From Lepidurus packardi (Eukaryota > Arthropoda > Branchiopoda > Notostraca > Triopsidae), in NCBI GenBank assembly GCA_023053545.1, contig JAKZAN010000001.1, forward strand, positions 2,624,565 to 2,688,564: a stretch of 64,000 nucleotides of DNA. The letters are read 5' to 3'. A program made the position numbers and the translations under genes. Below, piece after piece: positions 1-10,057 of the stretch (positions are counted from its first letter, which is position 1; each line of letters opens with the position of its first letter). The notes below the pieces were generated by a model. It did no database searches. It had not been told where the DNA came from and worked only from the letters and a program-made list of their open reading frames with translations.

Positions 1-430
1 GTTTCGTCAGCGAGAATAGAGAAGCAGGGGCTTGCGCTAATGTTCCTGACCATAGCCTGCTGGATCAACTCTCCGCACACCGCTATTAACCCGTTCTGGA
101 TTCTCGGTGAAATATACATAGCGTTTGCAGAAGCAGAACGGAGGTGTTCCTTAAGAATCTCGTCGCCGCTTTTAGCGCGCATTCTGAGGAGAGCGCGGAA
201 ATTGCCGTCATTAATAAGAGGTTCCGGCTCGTCAATCAAAATAGGACCGGAATCGTTCGAGCCTTGAAGGGCAAGTTGTTCCCGTCCACAGAAAATAATC
301 GTCTCGACAATAGGTTTTAGCCTTTGTCGGTTTTCTTGGACTTGTGTTCTCCTAGCTGTGTCCAGCTGCTCGATAATACCACCCTGACGGTTTTCGCAAA
401 CATAAACAAAGTTTTCTGCGCAAACCTTTT
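1..430 (-). pseudogene. DUF4371 / ZMYM1-like hAT transposase fragment, cut by window edge
   Basis: Reading the minus strand from about 430 to 1 gives an open frame with the DUF4371 signature. It contains VETIIFCGREQLALQGSNDSG-like text (the usual IILCGRQ..PLRGH..SG block), then NFRALLRMRAKSGDEILKEH, then a SPRIQN segment, ending at the window edge in FSILADET, which carries the first catalytic Asp of the hAT RNase-H fold. A TGA lies just upstream at about 430 and there is no start codon, so the N-terminus is missing. The rest lies left of the window. This family is the zinc finger MYM-type 1 / TTF-type hAT group, the same broad family as the element at 24,041-27,358, but the sequence is too different to be the same copy. 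The plus-strand 75-residue ORF here is its shadow. Confidence 0.75.
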
Positions 431-816
431 TTCAGCCTTTGAATTTCCCGGGCGCACCTTGTAACCGATTGGTTCAAGCTCTTTCACCCACTAATGAAGG
501 TAAATCAGCCTCAAGAGGACTAATTAGACCTCTGCGCTTTGGCTGAGCAGTTTTTCTTGCTCATGACTGTACCTTAATACCGTACTTTCCAGGAGCAGCT
601 CAATAGTATATTATCCTAATCCGGCGTTAGGGGGTCTCCGGTCAGTGTTAGTTAATAGAGCACGGGAATAGGAATATTTGGGCGTGGGAGTCGCCCTTGG
701 AGTTTTGTACTCCGTCGTAGAGCTGCCGACTGAGATGAACTGTAGTTGTCGCTCATCAATTCACTGATGAGTACCACGTAACACTAAAGTCACTTACGAA
801 GGTAACAAACGAACCA
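431..816 (-). other. BEL/Pao 5' leader region, no gene recognised
   Basis: This lies directly downstream (minus strand) of the primer-binding site of the BEL/Pao LTR, so it should be the untranslated leader and start of gag. A minus-strand ATG at about 758 opens only about 33 codons before a stop. I do not recognise gag in it. It stops where the DUF4371 fragment begins, so the retrotransposon is probably broken here by a second insertion or a deletion. Confidence 0.4.
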
Positions 817-839
817 CCATTCCCGGTCGATGCACCAAA
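817..839 (-). promoter_or_regulatory. Primer-binding site of minus-strand BEL/Pao element
   Basis: Immediately after the CGTGACA end of the LTR the minus strand reads TTTGGTGCATCGACCGGGAA. It has the form of the TTTGGT..CGACCGGGAT motif that begins many arthropod BEL/Pao leaders and primes reverse transcription from a tRNA. Its position at the LTR edge fixes the LTR boundary and the element's orientation. Confidence 0.6.
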
Positions 840-865
840 TGTCACGCTTTAAACTTGCAAACGGT

Positions 866-871
866 TTTATT
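866..871 (-). promoter_or_regulatory. Polyadenylation signal of the BEL/Pao LTR
   Basis: AATAAA on the minus strand, about 27 bases before the LTR end, is the normal place for the R-region polyadenylation signal. Confidence 0.5.
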
Positions 872-1320
872 CTGCAAGGTGATCGTAGTTCGTTGGATAT
901 GGTGGGTTTTGAACTTTGTATTATTAAGGTCTAAGTAAGTGGGCTTGAAGTCGGTTACAGGGTTCAATGGTACAAATGCTCAACTTGAGGCCTACAACAA
1001 CCGACTCTCTAACCATCGAGTCGACCACCACTCTAAGAGTGTGTTCCCACTGCCAACTTCAACCTTGGTGTTGACTGAGCACGTGCTCAGCTAGCACGCG
1101 TTCCCATTGTTACGTGAATTAAGTAATCGTGTTCAGATTAATATCGATACAAGTGACAGATCGGTACGTAAATCGTTTGATCGAACGTAATATTACACAA
1201 GGGATAGATTAACAAACAAAATAAAAAATAACCATTTCGCTGAAAAACTGAAGAAAAAGAAGTGGCATTGAATACAATCTGTCATGGATCAAAGATTTAT
1301 GTTCCTTCATTTGTTTAAAC

Positions 1321-3955
1321 CAGAGCTTTGGAGCACGTCAATTTTGGGTGTTGCTCCGCTCCGGCAAATTCTGCCTCCTCCTACTCCGCTCCGATGCTCC
1401 GGCATACCCTACAGCAAATTTTTAAACTGAAATACAGGACAGTTTTTTTCAGCGAACTTTATTTGCAATGAAGTTTAATCACTGTTTATTCTATAAAAGA
1501 GGATGGCTGACAACAAGTCATCTTTCATGGTAAGGCGGTGGTCGTCAAGAATAATTTTGAGAGACGAAAATAGCCGTTCGACACTGGCTTGCGTGGAAGG
1601 TATGCAGGCGGCAATACAGCAAGCAGCTTGAATACCTTCCGGGTAACTCTCAAGAGCATAAAAAACTGAAGGTACTTTAAGGCGCCCCAAACTCTCCATT
1701 TTCGCACAGTCCTCCCGAAAATGATATGCAAATTGCTCTTCATTGGAGCTATGTATGAGGGAAACTCGTCTTCTCTTTTCTTGCCTGTCGAGATCCCGTT
1801 CAAATTCATTGTCATCGGAAGCGCTTCTGGAAGCATCAGGGTCGTCTTGCAATTGAATCGTCGAAGAAGATGGCTCCGTGGACGAACGCGGACTGGCATG
1901 AACTTCAGTAACATACTGAAAAATTTTCTGCTTTTCCACTCGACGAGCTATGTCGAGAAGGCCTTCTTTGGCTTCATTAAGCTGCTGCTGATTTAGAAGA
2001 ATTCGATAGCGTGGATCGACGTAGACTCCGGCCAGGAAATGTTGATTTTCGAAGAGTTTTTCTTCGCGCTTTCGCATGGAGTATAGGATTTCCAAGGCAA
2101 TTTCACCGCCGTTATCGTGGAAGAATTTTGTTAGTTTTCTCCATTCCTTGAGGAAGATTCCCGGTGTTATTTCTGCGCTTTGCAGATTGATGGTTGCGTG
2201 GTAAGGCTTCGATAAGACATTTGTTAGGTCTTCGATTTCCTCCCATTCGGCTTTGGTCAGATCCAGTTCCTTTGTTCCAGCAGCGGCTACTTGTTCGCAG
2301 TATGGCCGAAACACCAGAAGTCGCTCAATCATTTTGTGGGTTGAGCCCCAGCGAGTAACGGTGTCCAACGGTTGGGTTAAGCCGTATAACTTGCGTAGGA
2401 TACTACGAATATTCGGCGTTCGTAATTTCACGGCAACTTTCCGAATTTTTTCTAGGAAGGTTTTTGCGTATCCCTTTTTTAACCCGTCCCAAATTGCTAA
2501 CTGCAGTGTGTGTATACCACACCTCATTACTTGGACTTTCGATTTCGGATCCTCCCTCAGTAGCCATGTTGGTAAGACGAGGCTTGGGTCATTTACCCAC
2601 TCTGCACCGTCATCGAAGCTTCTTTCCTTCGGTGTATCTCCAGATTCAGATTCTGAAGAGTTGTCTTCTAATTCTTCTGGGAAATCCTCTTCCATTGGCC
2701 GAGTTCCCTCCAAATCAACAGTATGCGTTGCGCCTTCAACGTCGGAAGTGCGAACAGTCTCATCATCACAAAATTTTCTAACCGCACATGTCATGTTTGC
2801 GGCATTGTCAACGCAGGTGCTCAGAACCTGCGTTTCACTGATACCAAACTTCTCCAAAATGGACTTTACCTGACTTTTCACGTACAAAGAACTATGCCGT
2901 CCTTCAGTGTCGACAATGTTCAATGTCTTTATTGCGATCTTCTTCGCTTCGTCGTAAAATTGGACGTTCACTGCAAGGAAATTTCTATTTCCGCGGGTTG
3001 CTGCATCCATTTTCAAGTAGCACAGCTTTCCTTTTAATGTTTCCGAGAGTTGAAACCGGCCAGACTCTGCTTTGCTGACAACCAGGTGACGAACTGCGTC
3101 GTGTCCTGTAGATATTCCAACTGTCTTCCCATTTCCCCTGCAATTCTCTGAAATCCTTGTTTTTTAAGCGAAAGGTTGTGAGGGGTGTTGAACTCAAACA
3201 AACCATTTCTATGAGACCTTCCCGAAAAGTATCGGCATCCATTGTAACTGTAATTCTTCCCGATTTGAAAGCGAAGCAATTTTTGGTTGAACCACGTTGC
3301 AATTCCTCGCTGTTGGTGTTGCGCGGAAATTTTTTCCGGAACAAAAGTGCCTCTTTGCTTCTTCAACCTTTTTCTTGTTTTCTTCATCTCTCTTTTTGAT
3401 TAAGTCTTCGTATGTTTATGGGTGGCTGCGCTTAATATGTCTCCAAAGATTGAATTTTCTTACCGAACATGTGGGTTCAGGCGCCTTCGAAACAAATTTG
3501 CATTGCTCAGCTTCTTCATTGTCCGTGTTTTCCACTATACAGGTTGCAGATATTTTCTTCCCATCTTGAAATTTGAAAGTAAGTACTTTCTCTAAATCTT
3601 CGTCCGTAAGACGGTTGTCTATTATGGAAGGAACCGATGCCTTTTTGTTCGGATCTAAGGACACCATCGGTAATGTTTACATTGTGCAGTGTTACCAAAG
3701 TTTACGTAATATCACGGAATGCGTGGTTGCCAAATTTTATTTTCGCATTTTACACGTAACGCGTGGTTGCCAAATTTTATTTTCGCATTTTAACTTTAAT
3801 TAAGAGGACACGGTCAGTAAAGTAAGTGTGTGGGAAAATATTTTATATATAATAGGCGGAGCAGTGGAGCAAGTCAAGTTTTGCTTACTCTTGCTCCGCT
3901 CCCGCTCCGGGCAAAAACCCCTTGCTCCGCGCTCCTGCTCCGCTCCAAAGCTCTG
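1321..3955 (-). mobile_element. hAT transposon with GCTCCGCTCC-rich ends, nested in Harbinger
   Basis: The element begins CAGAGCTTTGGAGC at 1321 and ends with its exact reverse complement at 3942-3955. It is flanked by the 8-bp duplication GTTTAAAC (1313-1320 and 3956-3963), the length hAT transposases make. Both subterminal zones contain repeated GCTCC/GGAGC motifs (1346-1410 and 3856-3945). Its single gene, on the minus strand, is a damaged BED-type hAT transposase. Its size of 2,635 bp is normal for a simple hAT element. Confidence 0.93.
1475..3667 (-). pseudogene. BED-type hAT transposase, frameshifted
   Basis: The C-terminal 513 codons (3016-1475) are open. They contain a CVDNAANM block, CGIHTLQLAIWDGL, VTRWGSTHKMIERL and the hAT dimerisation region near the end (IPSTQASVERLFSSLK and following). 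The N-terminus (from 3667) ends in a zinc-finger-like CSVRKFNLWRHIKRSHP, consistent with a BED finger. Between about 3390 and 3016 the recognisable protein jumps between frames: one frame holds TVTMDADTFREGLIEMVCLS, another GFQRIAGEMGRQL, a third VRHLVVSKAESGRFQLSETL. At least two indels are therefore present and the copy is not functional. Such a protein would cut and paste elements carrying the CAGAGCTTTGGAGC ends. Confidence 0.88.
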
Positions 3956-4064
3956 GTTTAAACTGCTACTGGACTCACTAACGACTCGTAGTAATAAACA
4001 GTACATAATACTATTTCGTCCAAACTAAGCGTTGTAAATAGATGCACCGCCGCGTATTCCAGCA

Positions 4065-5267
4065 TTGATGAATCGCCGTTTGGGTCAATTGGATAATAAG
4101 GAAACGGATATTTTGCTGACGATGCTTAATGCCATTACAATCCGTCGCAAACGCATGTTTTTAGTTGTCCAACTGATTCGGGAGATTCCGCCACTGAAAG
4201 CTGCCCGTCGATCGCTCTGGAAATTTCCGCGATCGGACGCTTTTTCGACTAACGTAATGAACGGCGTTTGGACCAATAAGCAATGGAAGGAGAACTTGCG
4301 TGTAACTCGTCCTACATTTCAGTATATTTGCAATCTCTTACGGGAAAAGCTTTCAAAGAAGACAACGAGTTTTCGAGATCCAGTCAACTGCGAGAAACGA
4401 GTTGCCTTAACGTTATGGCGTCTTGGCACTAATATTGAATTTCGGACTCGAGAATCGCTATTTGGTATAGGCAGGAACACTGCATGTAAGGCTTTTCACG
4501 AAACATGCGACTGTTTGGTTGTGCTTTTGGGCAATTCCATAATTAAGATTCCTGACGGGCAAGATCTTCTAGACAACGTTGCAAACTTCCAACGCAAGGA
4601 AATGCATCAATGCGTTGGCGCCATAGATGGTACACATATCCCGATCTTGGCCCCAGCAGAATACGCAAGTGATTACTACTGCGTACGGAAAGGATGTTAT
4701 ACAATTGTCCTAAAGGGCGTTGTGGACTTTCACGGAAGATTTATAAATATTAACGTTGGCTGGCCTGGGTCAGTCCACGATGCAAGAATTTTTGCTAATA
4801 GCGAACTTTACCGTCTTGGCCAGCAAAGAGTATTGTTTCCAAACACCACTAAAAGGATTAGTGGCACAAATGTTCCTTTTTACATAATTGGCGACGCAGA
4901 CTATCCGCTCCTGTCTTGGCTAATGAAGCCATACCCTACACATGGCATTACTACCGAGCAGGAGTTGTTCCATAACATCCTCAGTAGTAGCAGAAAGGTC
5001 GTCGAAAGAGCTTTAGGCAGACTTAAAGGCCGCTGGAGGTGCCTTCTTAAAAGGAACGACACGAACATTCTCAGAATTAATCGTGTCATATATGCTTGCT
5101 GCATCCTGCACAATATTTGTGAGGATCAAGGCGACCTCTTTGACTCCTGCTTCAAAATGCCGCCTAGCGATCCTTCACGACGCCCTGAGGTATCAGAGCC
5201 TAACTGTGGAACAGTTACCGAGTTACCGGTTGCGATAAGGAACGCCTTGTGCGCAAATATGCACTAA
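4065..5267 (+). CDS. PIF/Harbinger DDE transposase, intact ORF
   Basis: This 400-residue protein matches the HARBI1-like nuclease family (DDE_Tnp_4). The catalytic acids are all visible: Asp in VGAIDGTHIPIL, Asp in YIIGDADYPLLSWLMKPYP, and Glu in VVERALGRLKGRWRCLLKR. The central block GVVDFHGRFININVGWPGSV then HDARIF is diagnostic. The N-terminal half has the WRLGTN..F.T.ESLFGIGR..A helix-turn-helix-like segment. It acts in the nucleus with the Myb-like partner encoded convergently just downstream (5345-6223). The ORF has no internal stop and normal family length. The annotated ATG at 4065 is about 100 bp inside the end of the nested hAT insertion. Whether the native promoter still reaches it is unknown, because that hAT sits upstream. 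Confidence 0.95.
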   Translation: MMNRRLGQLDNKETDILLTMLNAITIRRKRMFLVVQLIREIPPLKAARRSLWKFPRSDAFSTNVMNGVWTNKQWKENLRVTRPTFQYICNLLREKLSKKTTSFRDPVNCEKRVALTLWRLGTNIEFRTRESLFGIGRNTACKAFHETCDCLVVLLGNSIIKIPDGQDLLDNVANFQRKEMHQCVGAIDGTHIPILAPAEYASDYYCVRKGCYTIVLKGVVDFHGRFININVGWPGSVHDARIFANSELYRLGQQRVLFPNTTKRISGTNVPFYIIGDADYPLLSWLMKPYPTHGITTEQELFHNILSSSRKVVERALGRLKGRWRCLLKRNDTNILRINRVIYACCILHNICEDQGDLFDSCFKMPPSDPSRRPEVSEPNCGTVTELPVAIRNALCANMH

Positions 5268-5344
5268 ATACACGGAAACGTCAAAAGGTTATCTTTTTGG
5301 CTCTTTGGTAGTGGTGTATTGCACTGTAAAATACACAAAAATCA

Positions 5345-6223
5345 TCATTTACGTTGTACACGTGTTTGGTTTCTCTCGCTACATGAATTGTCTACAAACT
5401 TCGCCATTAGGTCCAACATTTTGTCTTTTCTTTCCTCATCTTTCTTGCGCAAATCCTCCTCTCTTGCAAAGCGTTCTTCCCTTTGACGACGTTCTTCTTC
5501 CCGCTGGAAACGTTCTTCTTCCCTCTGACACCGTTCTTCGTCTTTCACGCGCCACGCTTCTTCCTTTTCTTTCCTTTCGTTCAAGGTTTGGAGAATTTGC
5601 CGTTGTTGTTCTAAAAATTCGGCATCACGCTCCGAGAAAGTCTGGAGTACTTTCTCTAAACTTTTCGTTTCCTCAACTTTCTTCCGCTTCCTTGAAGGGG
5701 TTGGTGTCTCACGACGACTTGAAACATCGCTCTGCACCTCTATAATCGATGTAATATTAACTTTTTTATGAAAAAAGCACTGATAACCTTCTCGATCGCT
5801 CGTAAGAGCTACAGAAACTTCAATAAAATCGTCCACGGGCGTAACGCATGAGGGCATGGAAAGAACTGGTGTCACAGAGTCTAATATCTCAATTGGATTG
5901 GAAGATGGGCGTTTTCCCAAGAAGTTATTCATTTACTGGAAGAATGGATTGTCATCCAAGTCCATATCACCTGCCCCGCTATGGGAAATCGCCTTCAATG
6001 AGTCGAGGTACTCCCTCTTAAGGTTTCGCAGCTTTTCCCTTATTTGTTCGAACGAGCGTGAGTAGTTATGCGCCAACATTTGAGTTTCGAGTTCCTTATA
6101 TATCGGTTCTTTGCGCGTCATGCCTTCAAACTTGGCCTGAATTTCAGGCTCACCCCAGAGGCTTATGAGCAATCGCGTCTCCTCAACGCTCCAAATATTT
6201 CGCCTTTTTTTCGGTTCAGCCAT
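5345..6223 (-). pseudogene. Harbinger Myb/SANT-like DNA-binding partner with one in-frame stop
   Basis: The first 96 codons (6223-5933) encode a Myb/SANT-like (trihelix) domain: WSVEETRLLISLWGEPEIQ, then FEGMTRKEPIYKELETQM, then FEQIREKLRNLKREYLDSL. A TAA at 5933-5935 is followed in the same frame by 195 codons beginning MNNFLGKRP and ending in a long Arg/Glu-rich coiled coil (EERCQREEERFQREEERRQR region), the usual C-terminal half of this protein. The second Harbinger protein recruits the transposase to the terminal repeats. The stop could be a nonsense mutation, or lie in an intron I cannot define. I favour a mutation, since both halves share one frame without loss. Confidence 0.8.
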
Positions 6224-6566
6224 ATCTGTTGTCAGGGATAAATGTCAGGAAGTTCCCAAAAGTTTGAATTAACTTACTTTTACAGTTAGTGGAGAAAGCG
6301 TATAGAAGAATGAAAGCAATGCGTTTGTTATGTGCGTCTGTTTACAATACACGTAACTCCCTCTCGACGCATTGCGTCATAACATCCCAACACGAAACTG
6401 TGAGGCTCAACCCAGAACGAAAATGGGGTTGAAAGAGAGGGTTTTCAACACGGTCTCCAGCACGTGTTCAGCTAGTGGGAACGGTCTGGTTTGTCAACCC
6501 GTGTTGGTTTTGCCCTTCGACACGGGTCGAACATGGTTGTGGGAACACACTCTAACACGCAACCCC

Positions 6567-6574
6567 CTTTTATA
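6567..6574 (-). promoter_or_regulatory. TATA box of the BEL/Pao LTR
   Basis: TATAAAAG on the minus strand, followed by GGGGGTTGCGTG. The Harbinger insertion (TAA duplication 6553-6555) begins about a dozen bases downstream, near the expected transcription start. Confidence 0.5.
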
Positions 6575-6822
6575 CACCACGAGCGCCCCCTCGTTCCTCG
6601 CTGGAATGTCAATCAGAGCAAGACGCCAGGTTACTTGAGACGCAGGAACGGACGTTCTCGGGTGCCCTATGCTGCAACATGCAAAGCTTGCTGACCCTAC
6701 GCCAAGACTCGATGCCCCGTCAAGCACATCTCACACTCGGAGGTAGCTGACTAAGCACTGAATCATGTTGTAGGGACGCTGATCATGCAGAAATTAAGCA
6801 ATGACCTATTCAGGCCGTGACA

Positions 6823-8050
6823 ATATTAATTCACTGAGTGCATTACATATCGTATTCGAGATTTAATAAACTTAATGTTCGAAAAAGCGCTCTCACACAA
6901 GTAAGTGCTGCCGAACATCGAAGTCATTCACAGTCCAAAATTTCTGAGGTTGGGATAACGCTGATCAGGAAGCGTTTTAAACATTTGCAACCCGCTTTCT
7001 TTTATTCCCAAGTAAAGTGGATCTCCCTGAAGATCACACAGTTCTAGCTGATATTTCGCTTCTTGATCTTCAATTGATGCGTTCATTGGACTGCATAAGG
7101 AAATGTCCATCTTCATTGCTTCAAAATCAGCGAAACGCCCATTAAATTCCATATCAGGAAGTCCAGCGTCTGATGCGAATTTCGAGAAGTTCCCTTCTTC
7201 CGTATCTTTCAGCTCTTCAGCCAGTTCTTTGCAAGCCGGGAAATGAGACAGGTCATTTTTTGCAATGAAATTTTGAAGATTCGCAATTTGTTTCCAAATC
7301 CGTTAATATTCCCAACTAAGTCTGGTATGTTTTTATCCTTTCCTTGAAGTTTAAGATTAAGGTCGTTCAGATGTCCCGTCATGTCGGTTAAAAACGCCAG
7401 CTCTTTCAGAAATTTTAGATCTCGAAGTTGCTCTTCGAAAAAGCCCGTCTCAGACTTGACTTCGCTACTTAAAAATATCGGAATTTCTTGCCTAATTGCA
7501 AAAAAACGTTCCAAACATTTCCCCGCACGTAGCCAACGCACGTCCGAATGAAGAAGCAGATCTCCATAGGCTGAATTCATTTCTTCCAAGAACTCCCGAA
7601 ATTTCCTATGAGTAAGCGACCTATTTCCGCCCCGAATAAGATTCGTAATTTTGACTACAGTATTCATAACGTTACTATGCTTTAACACTTTCCCGCACAA
7701 CGCTTCCTGGTGAATGATACAGTGAAGCAATGGACAATTTATCCCATTCTTTTTGAGAAGACCAGACAATCCGTTGTGCACCCCAACCATAGCCTTAGCT
7801 CCATCCGTAACAATGCATGTGCATTTATCGAACACGCCGAATTTGTCTACGGTGCTTTTGACTGCTTCGTAAACATCTGTCCCCTTTGTGGTCCCTTTTA
7901 ATGAACAGAGACCAAGAAGCTCTTCATTAAAAGAAAAATCACCCTGAACAGTACGAATAAATACTGCCAGTTGACTTATGTCGGTTTGATCGGTACTTTC
8001 GTCTAAACATAACGAGAAGAACCGCCATGGCAGTGAGTTTCTCGGCCAAG
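6823..8050 (-). pseudogene. C-terminal part of GTF2IRD2-like hAT transposase
   Basis: The minus strand encodes FFSLCLDESTDQTDISQLAV, CTCIVTDGAKAMVGVHNGL, LLHCIIHQEALCGKVLKH, LLHSDVRWLRAGKCLERFF and, in a shifted frame after about 7290, the FADFEAMKMDISL and LCDLQGDPLYLG segments. These are the landmarks of the hAT family that gave rise to GTF2IRD2 and FAM200 proteins. A stop after LRNFGL is followed in frame by SMFGSTYLCESAFSNIKFIK, the dimerisation motif. The frame is lost again where the BEL/Pao LTR cuts in at 6822. Two frameshifts and at least one stop mark it as an old pseudogene. The N-terminal parts continue at 19,731-20,032 and 27,800-27,945. Confidence 0.88.
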
Positions 8051-8410
8051 CATACATGGGCGGATCAGATCCAAAATGGATCTGGATCAGATCCGGGTCG
8101 CAAAAAATGGATCTTCTGATCCGTTACGGATCGCGGATCGCGATCCGAATCGCAAATTGGGATCGCGATCCGAGATCCGTGGTTTGAACAGGGATCCGTG
8201 ATCCATTTAAAAAGATCCGCGATCCGTTTTCCGGAATGAGAGATCCGTGATCCGTTGACAAAGATCCGCGAGCTGTTTTCAAAGATCCGAGATCCATTTT
8301 CAGAGAGCTGTGATTTGCGGAAAGATCCGAGAACCGTTTTCAAAGAACCGTAAAAGATCCGAGAACCGTTTTCAAAGAACCGTAAAAGATCCGAGAACCG
8401 TTTTTGAAGA
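8051..8410. repeat. Left subterminal GATCCG repeat zone
   Basis: Motifs GATCCGAGA, GATCCGCGA and GATCGCGATCC recur about every 20-35 bp. Near 8320-8405 a unit of about 31 bp (GATCCGAGAACCGTTTTC...) is repeated nearly perfectly two and a half times. The motif is largely self-complementary, so it appears on both strands. Such arrays in hAT elements are thought to be transposase-binding sites; that role here is inferred. Confidence 0.85.
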
Positions 8411-9283
8411 ATCGAGACCTAAGAACCATTACTTTTTTTAGCTTCTGTCGAGTAGAGTGTGAGACAGTTTTCTTCAAATTTGACCCTTGAAGAAAGTTTA
8501 TCAAACTTTTGTAAGTATCTAACCGATTTTGCTTTTTTTCCCTTAAAGTCTTAAAAAAATCCGAGCTAGTGCAACAGTTTGCCCGATTTCAACTTTTCCG
8601 TATAATAAAAAAGTATTAAATTTTAGCCGTAACTTACAAATTTAGTAAAAGCTTTTTCAAGAAAAACTCAAACTGTTGCACTTGGTATCCGCATCAGTAA
8701 CATTACTGTCAAAACAGTTTCTTTGATGTGTGAAATATTTGTACAGTATCATCTATGACAATTTTTCTTGTTATTCTCTCATAAGTGGGTTTGTGCATAC
8801 CGGGGCCTTAATCGTGACCCGCCCTGCTTTAAATTTTGCCAAACGCATTTTTAGCTCTGTTACATACTATTATTTACTGTCATCTATTGGAAACCGTTTT
8901 CCTAACTGCTCTTGCATTTTATGTTAAGTTGGCGTTAATTCGGTTTTGTGGTTTTTGAGTTATATAATTATAAAAATTACGCGTCTGCTAGACTTTTAAG
9001 AGGAATGTATAAAAAGCCATTTTTGGAAAAAAGTAGGCAAGTTAATAACATTTTCTACAGTAAGAAGTTTAGTTTAAGTATCAGGCAAATTTTTCACGGT
9101 ATGCGTTTGTTTTGTTTAACTTGTTCTTGTTTAATGATCATACAATACAGGTAAGTGGCAGGAAGAATGACATAAGATTTCAGCAATTAGAATTATATCA
9201 CACACGGGGGAACACACTGAGCTCTTGGATAGGGACTCCTAGATTGGGACTCGTAGGTAGGGACTCGTAGTATTATCTATTGA
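8411..9283. other. hAT 3' non-coding region
   Basis: AT-rich sequence between the subterminal repeats and the transposase stop. No ORF has recognisable similarity. Just before the gene, at 9232-9270, the phrase GGGACTCGTAG is repeated two to three times. Confidence 0.5.
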
Positions 9284-10053
9284 TTAGAATTGTAGTTCAT
9301 CACATTTATTTTCTCGCAATAAAATCAAGTTTTCAACAATTGAAGGAGTGAGCCTAGAACGTCGAGCCCGGACTAACGCTCCAGATATTGCAAATAACCT
9401 TTCAACATCGGACGTGCTTGCAGGTACTGATAAGTATCGCTGCGCAAGGTGAGAAAGCCGCGGGAGCGATTTAACAGAATCTTTCCAAAATGCTAATGGG
9501 GTGTCCCCCGCTTGTAAACCAGCACCGAGATATCTGGCGGTCTCGCACGATGAGCTATTTGAATTCTGTGCAGAGGCCAAGTAGCCTAAAACTGAAAAGG
9601 CATTCGGTGCCGCCACCTGCACTGCCTGTTCATTCTGGGAGGACTCTGCGGATTCAGAAAGGGATCTTCGCAGAATTCTCGAAATTTCGTTGACTGTCAG
9701 AAGTTTCAACAACCCGGGGAGCTCAGTCAAAAAATTTTCTGCTTGCCGGAAAGGCTCAATTTTATAGCTTGGATCCAAGCAAGTGGCTAGAATCCAAACA
9801 TTCTCAACAACTACTTGGCTAAACCTCAATTTAGGTGACTCGTGCAACTTGCGAACAAGAGAGTGATGTTCTTTATAAGACTCGTTTTGCAGAGATTTGC
9901 AAAGAAAGAGGTCAATTCCAAACAGACACGGAATAACCTTTGACGACGTGATGTCATCTGACTGTAAAATTTGAGTAACTTCGCTAAAAGCCGAGAGAAC
10001 AGACAAAAGTTGCTTAAAGTACTCTTTATCTTTCGATGGCATCTGGGGGATGT
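9284..10053 (-). CDS. BED-type hAT transposase, C-terminal part (split by Kolobok)
   Basis: This encodes the C-terminal third of the transposase begun at 17,819. It includes NVWILATCLDPSYKIEPF and the hAT dimerisation domain, SVPASTSDVERLFAISGALV followed by RARRSRLTP and ENLILLRENK. The reading frame meets that of the N-terminal part exactly across the TTAA duplication, so without the Kolobok insertion the transposase ORF would be uninterrupted. The apparent start Met (10,042) is an internal residue. In the present state the gene is split by 6.4 kb and is unlikely to make full-length protein. Confidence 0.88.
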
Positions 10054-10057
10054 TTAA

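Larger units (their letters stand above)
1037..6552. mobile_element. PIF/Harbinger DNA transposon with complete ends
   Basis: Terminal inverted repeats GAGTGTGTTCCCAC (1037-1050) and its reverse complement (6539-6552) are perfect over 14 bp. Both ends are flanked by the 3-bp duplication TAA (1034-1036 and 6553-6555), the TWA target typical of PIF/Harbinger. Inside are the two genes expected of the superfamily, a DDE transposase (4065-5267) and a Myb/SANT-like partner (5345-6223), convergently arranged. A complete hAT element (1321-3955) sits in the 5' non-coding part. Without it the Harbinger element is about 2.9 kb, a normal size. It inserted about a dozen bases downstream of the TATA box of the BEL/Pao LTR. 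Confidence 0.92.
840..6822 (-). mobile_element. BEL/Pao LTR (about 464 bp) split by a nested Harbinger element
   Basis: The plus strand begins TGTCACG at 840 and ends CGTGACA at 6822, giving inverted LTR ends TGTCACG/CGTGACA. Removing the Harbinger element and one TAA duplication leaves about 464 bp. On the minus strand it has a TATA box (6567-6574) and an AATAAA signal (866-871) in the right order, followed by a BEL-type primer-binding site. It is therefore the 5' LTR of a minus-strand element whose interior extends left out of the window. Its right flank (ATATT, 6823-6827) interrupts the C-terminal coding region of the old GTF2IRD2-like hAT gene. The matching target duplication would lie outside the window. 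Confidence 0.65.

Noticed and set aside
2253-2873. 206-codon plus-strand ORF
   Set aside because: It lies antisense to the hAT transposase, is Ser-rich and has no family pattern; a shadow of the real gene.
8065-8343. 92-codon minus-strand ORF with RI..D/S repeats, and plus-strand ORFs at 19,261-19,826
   Set aside because: They translate the GATCCG subterminal repeats. The composition is explained by the repeat.
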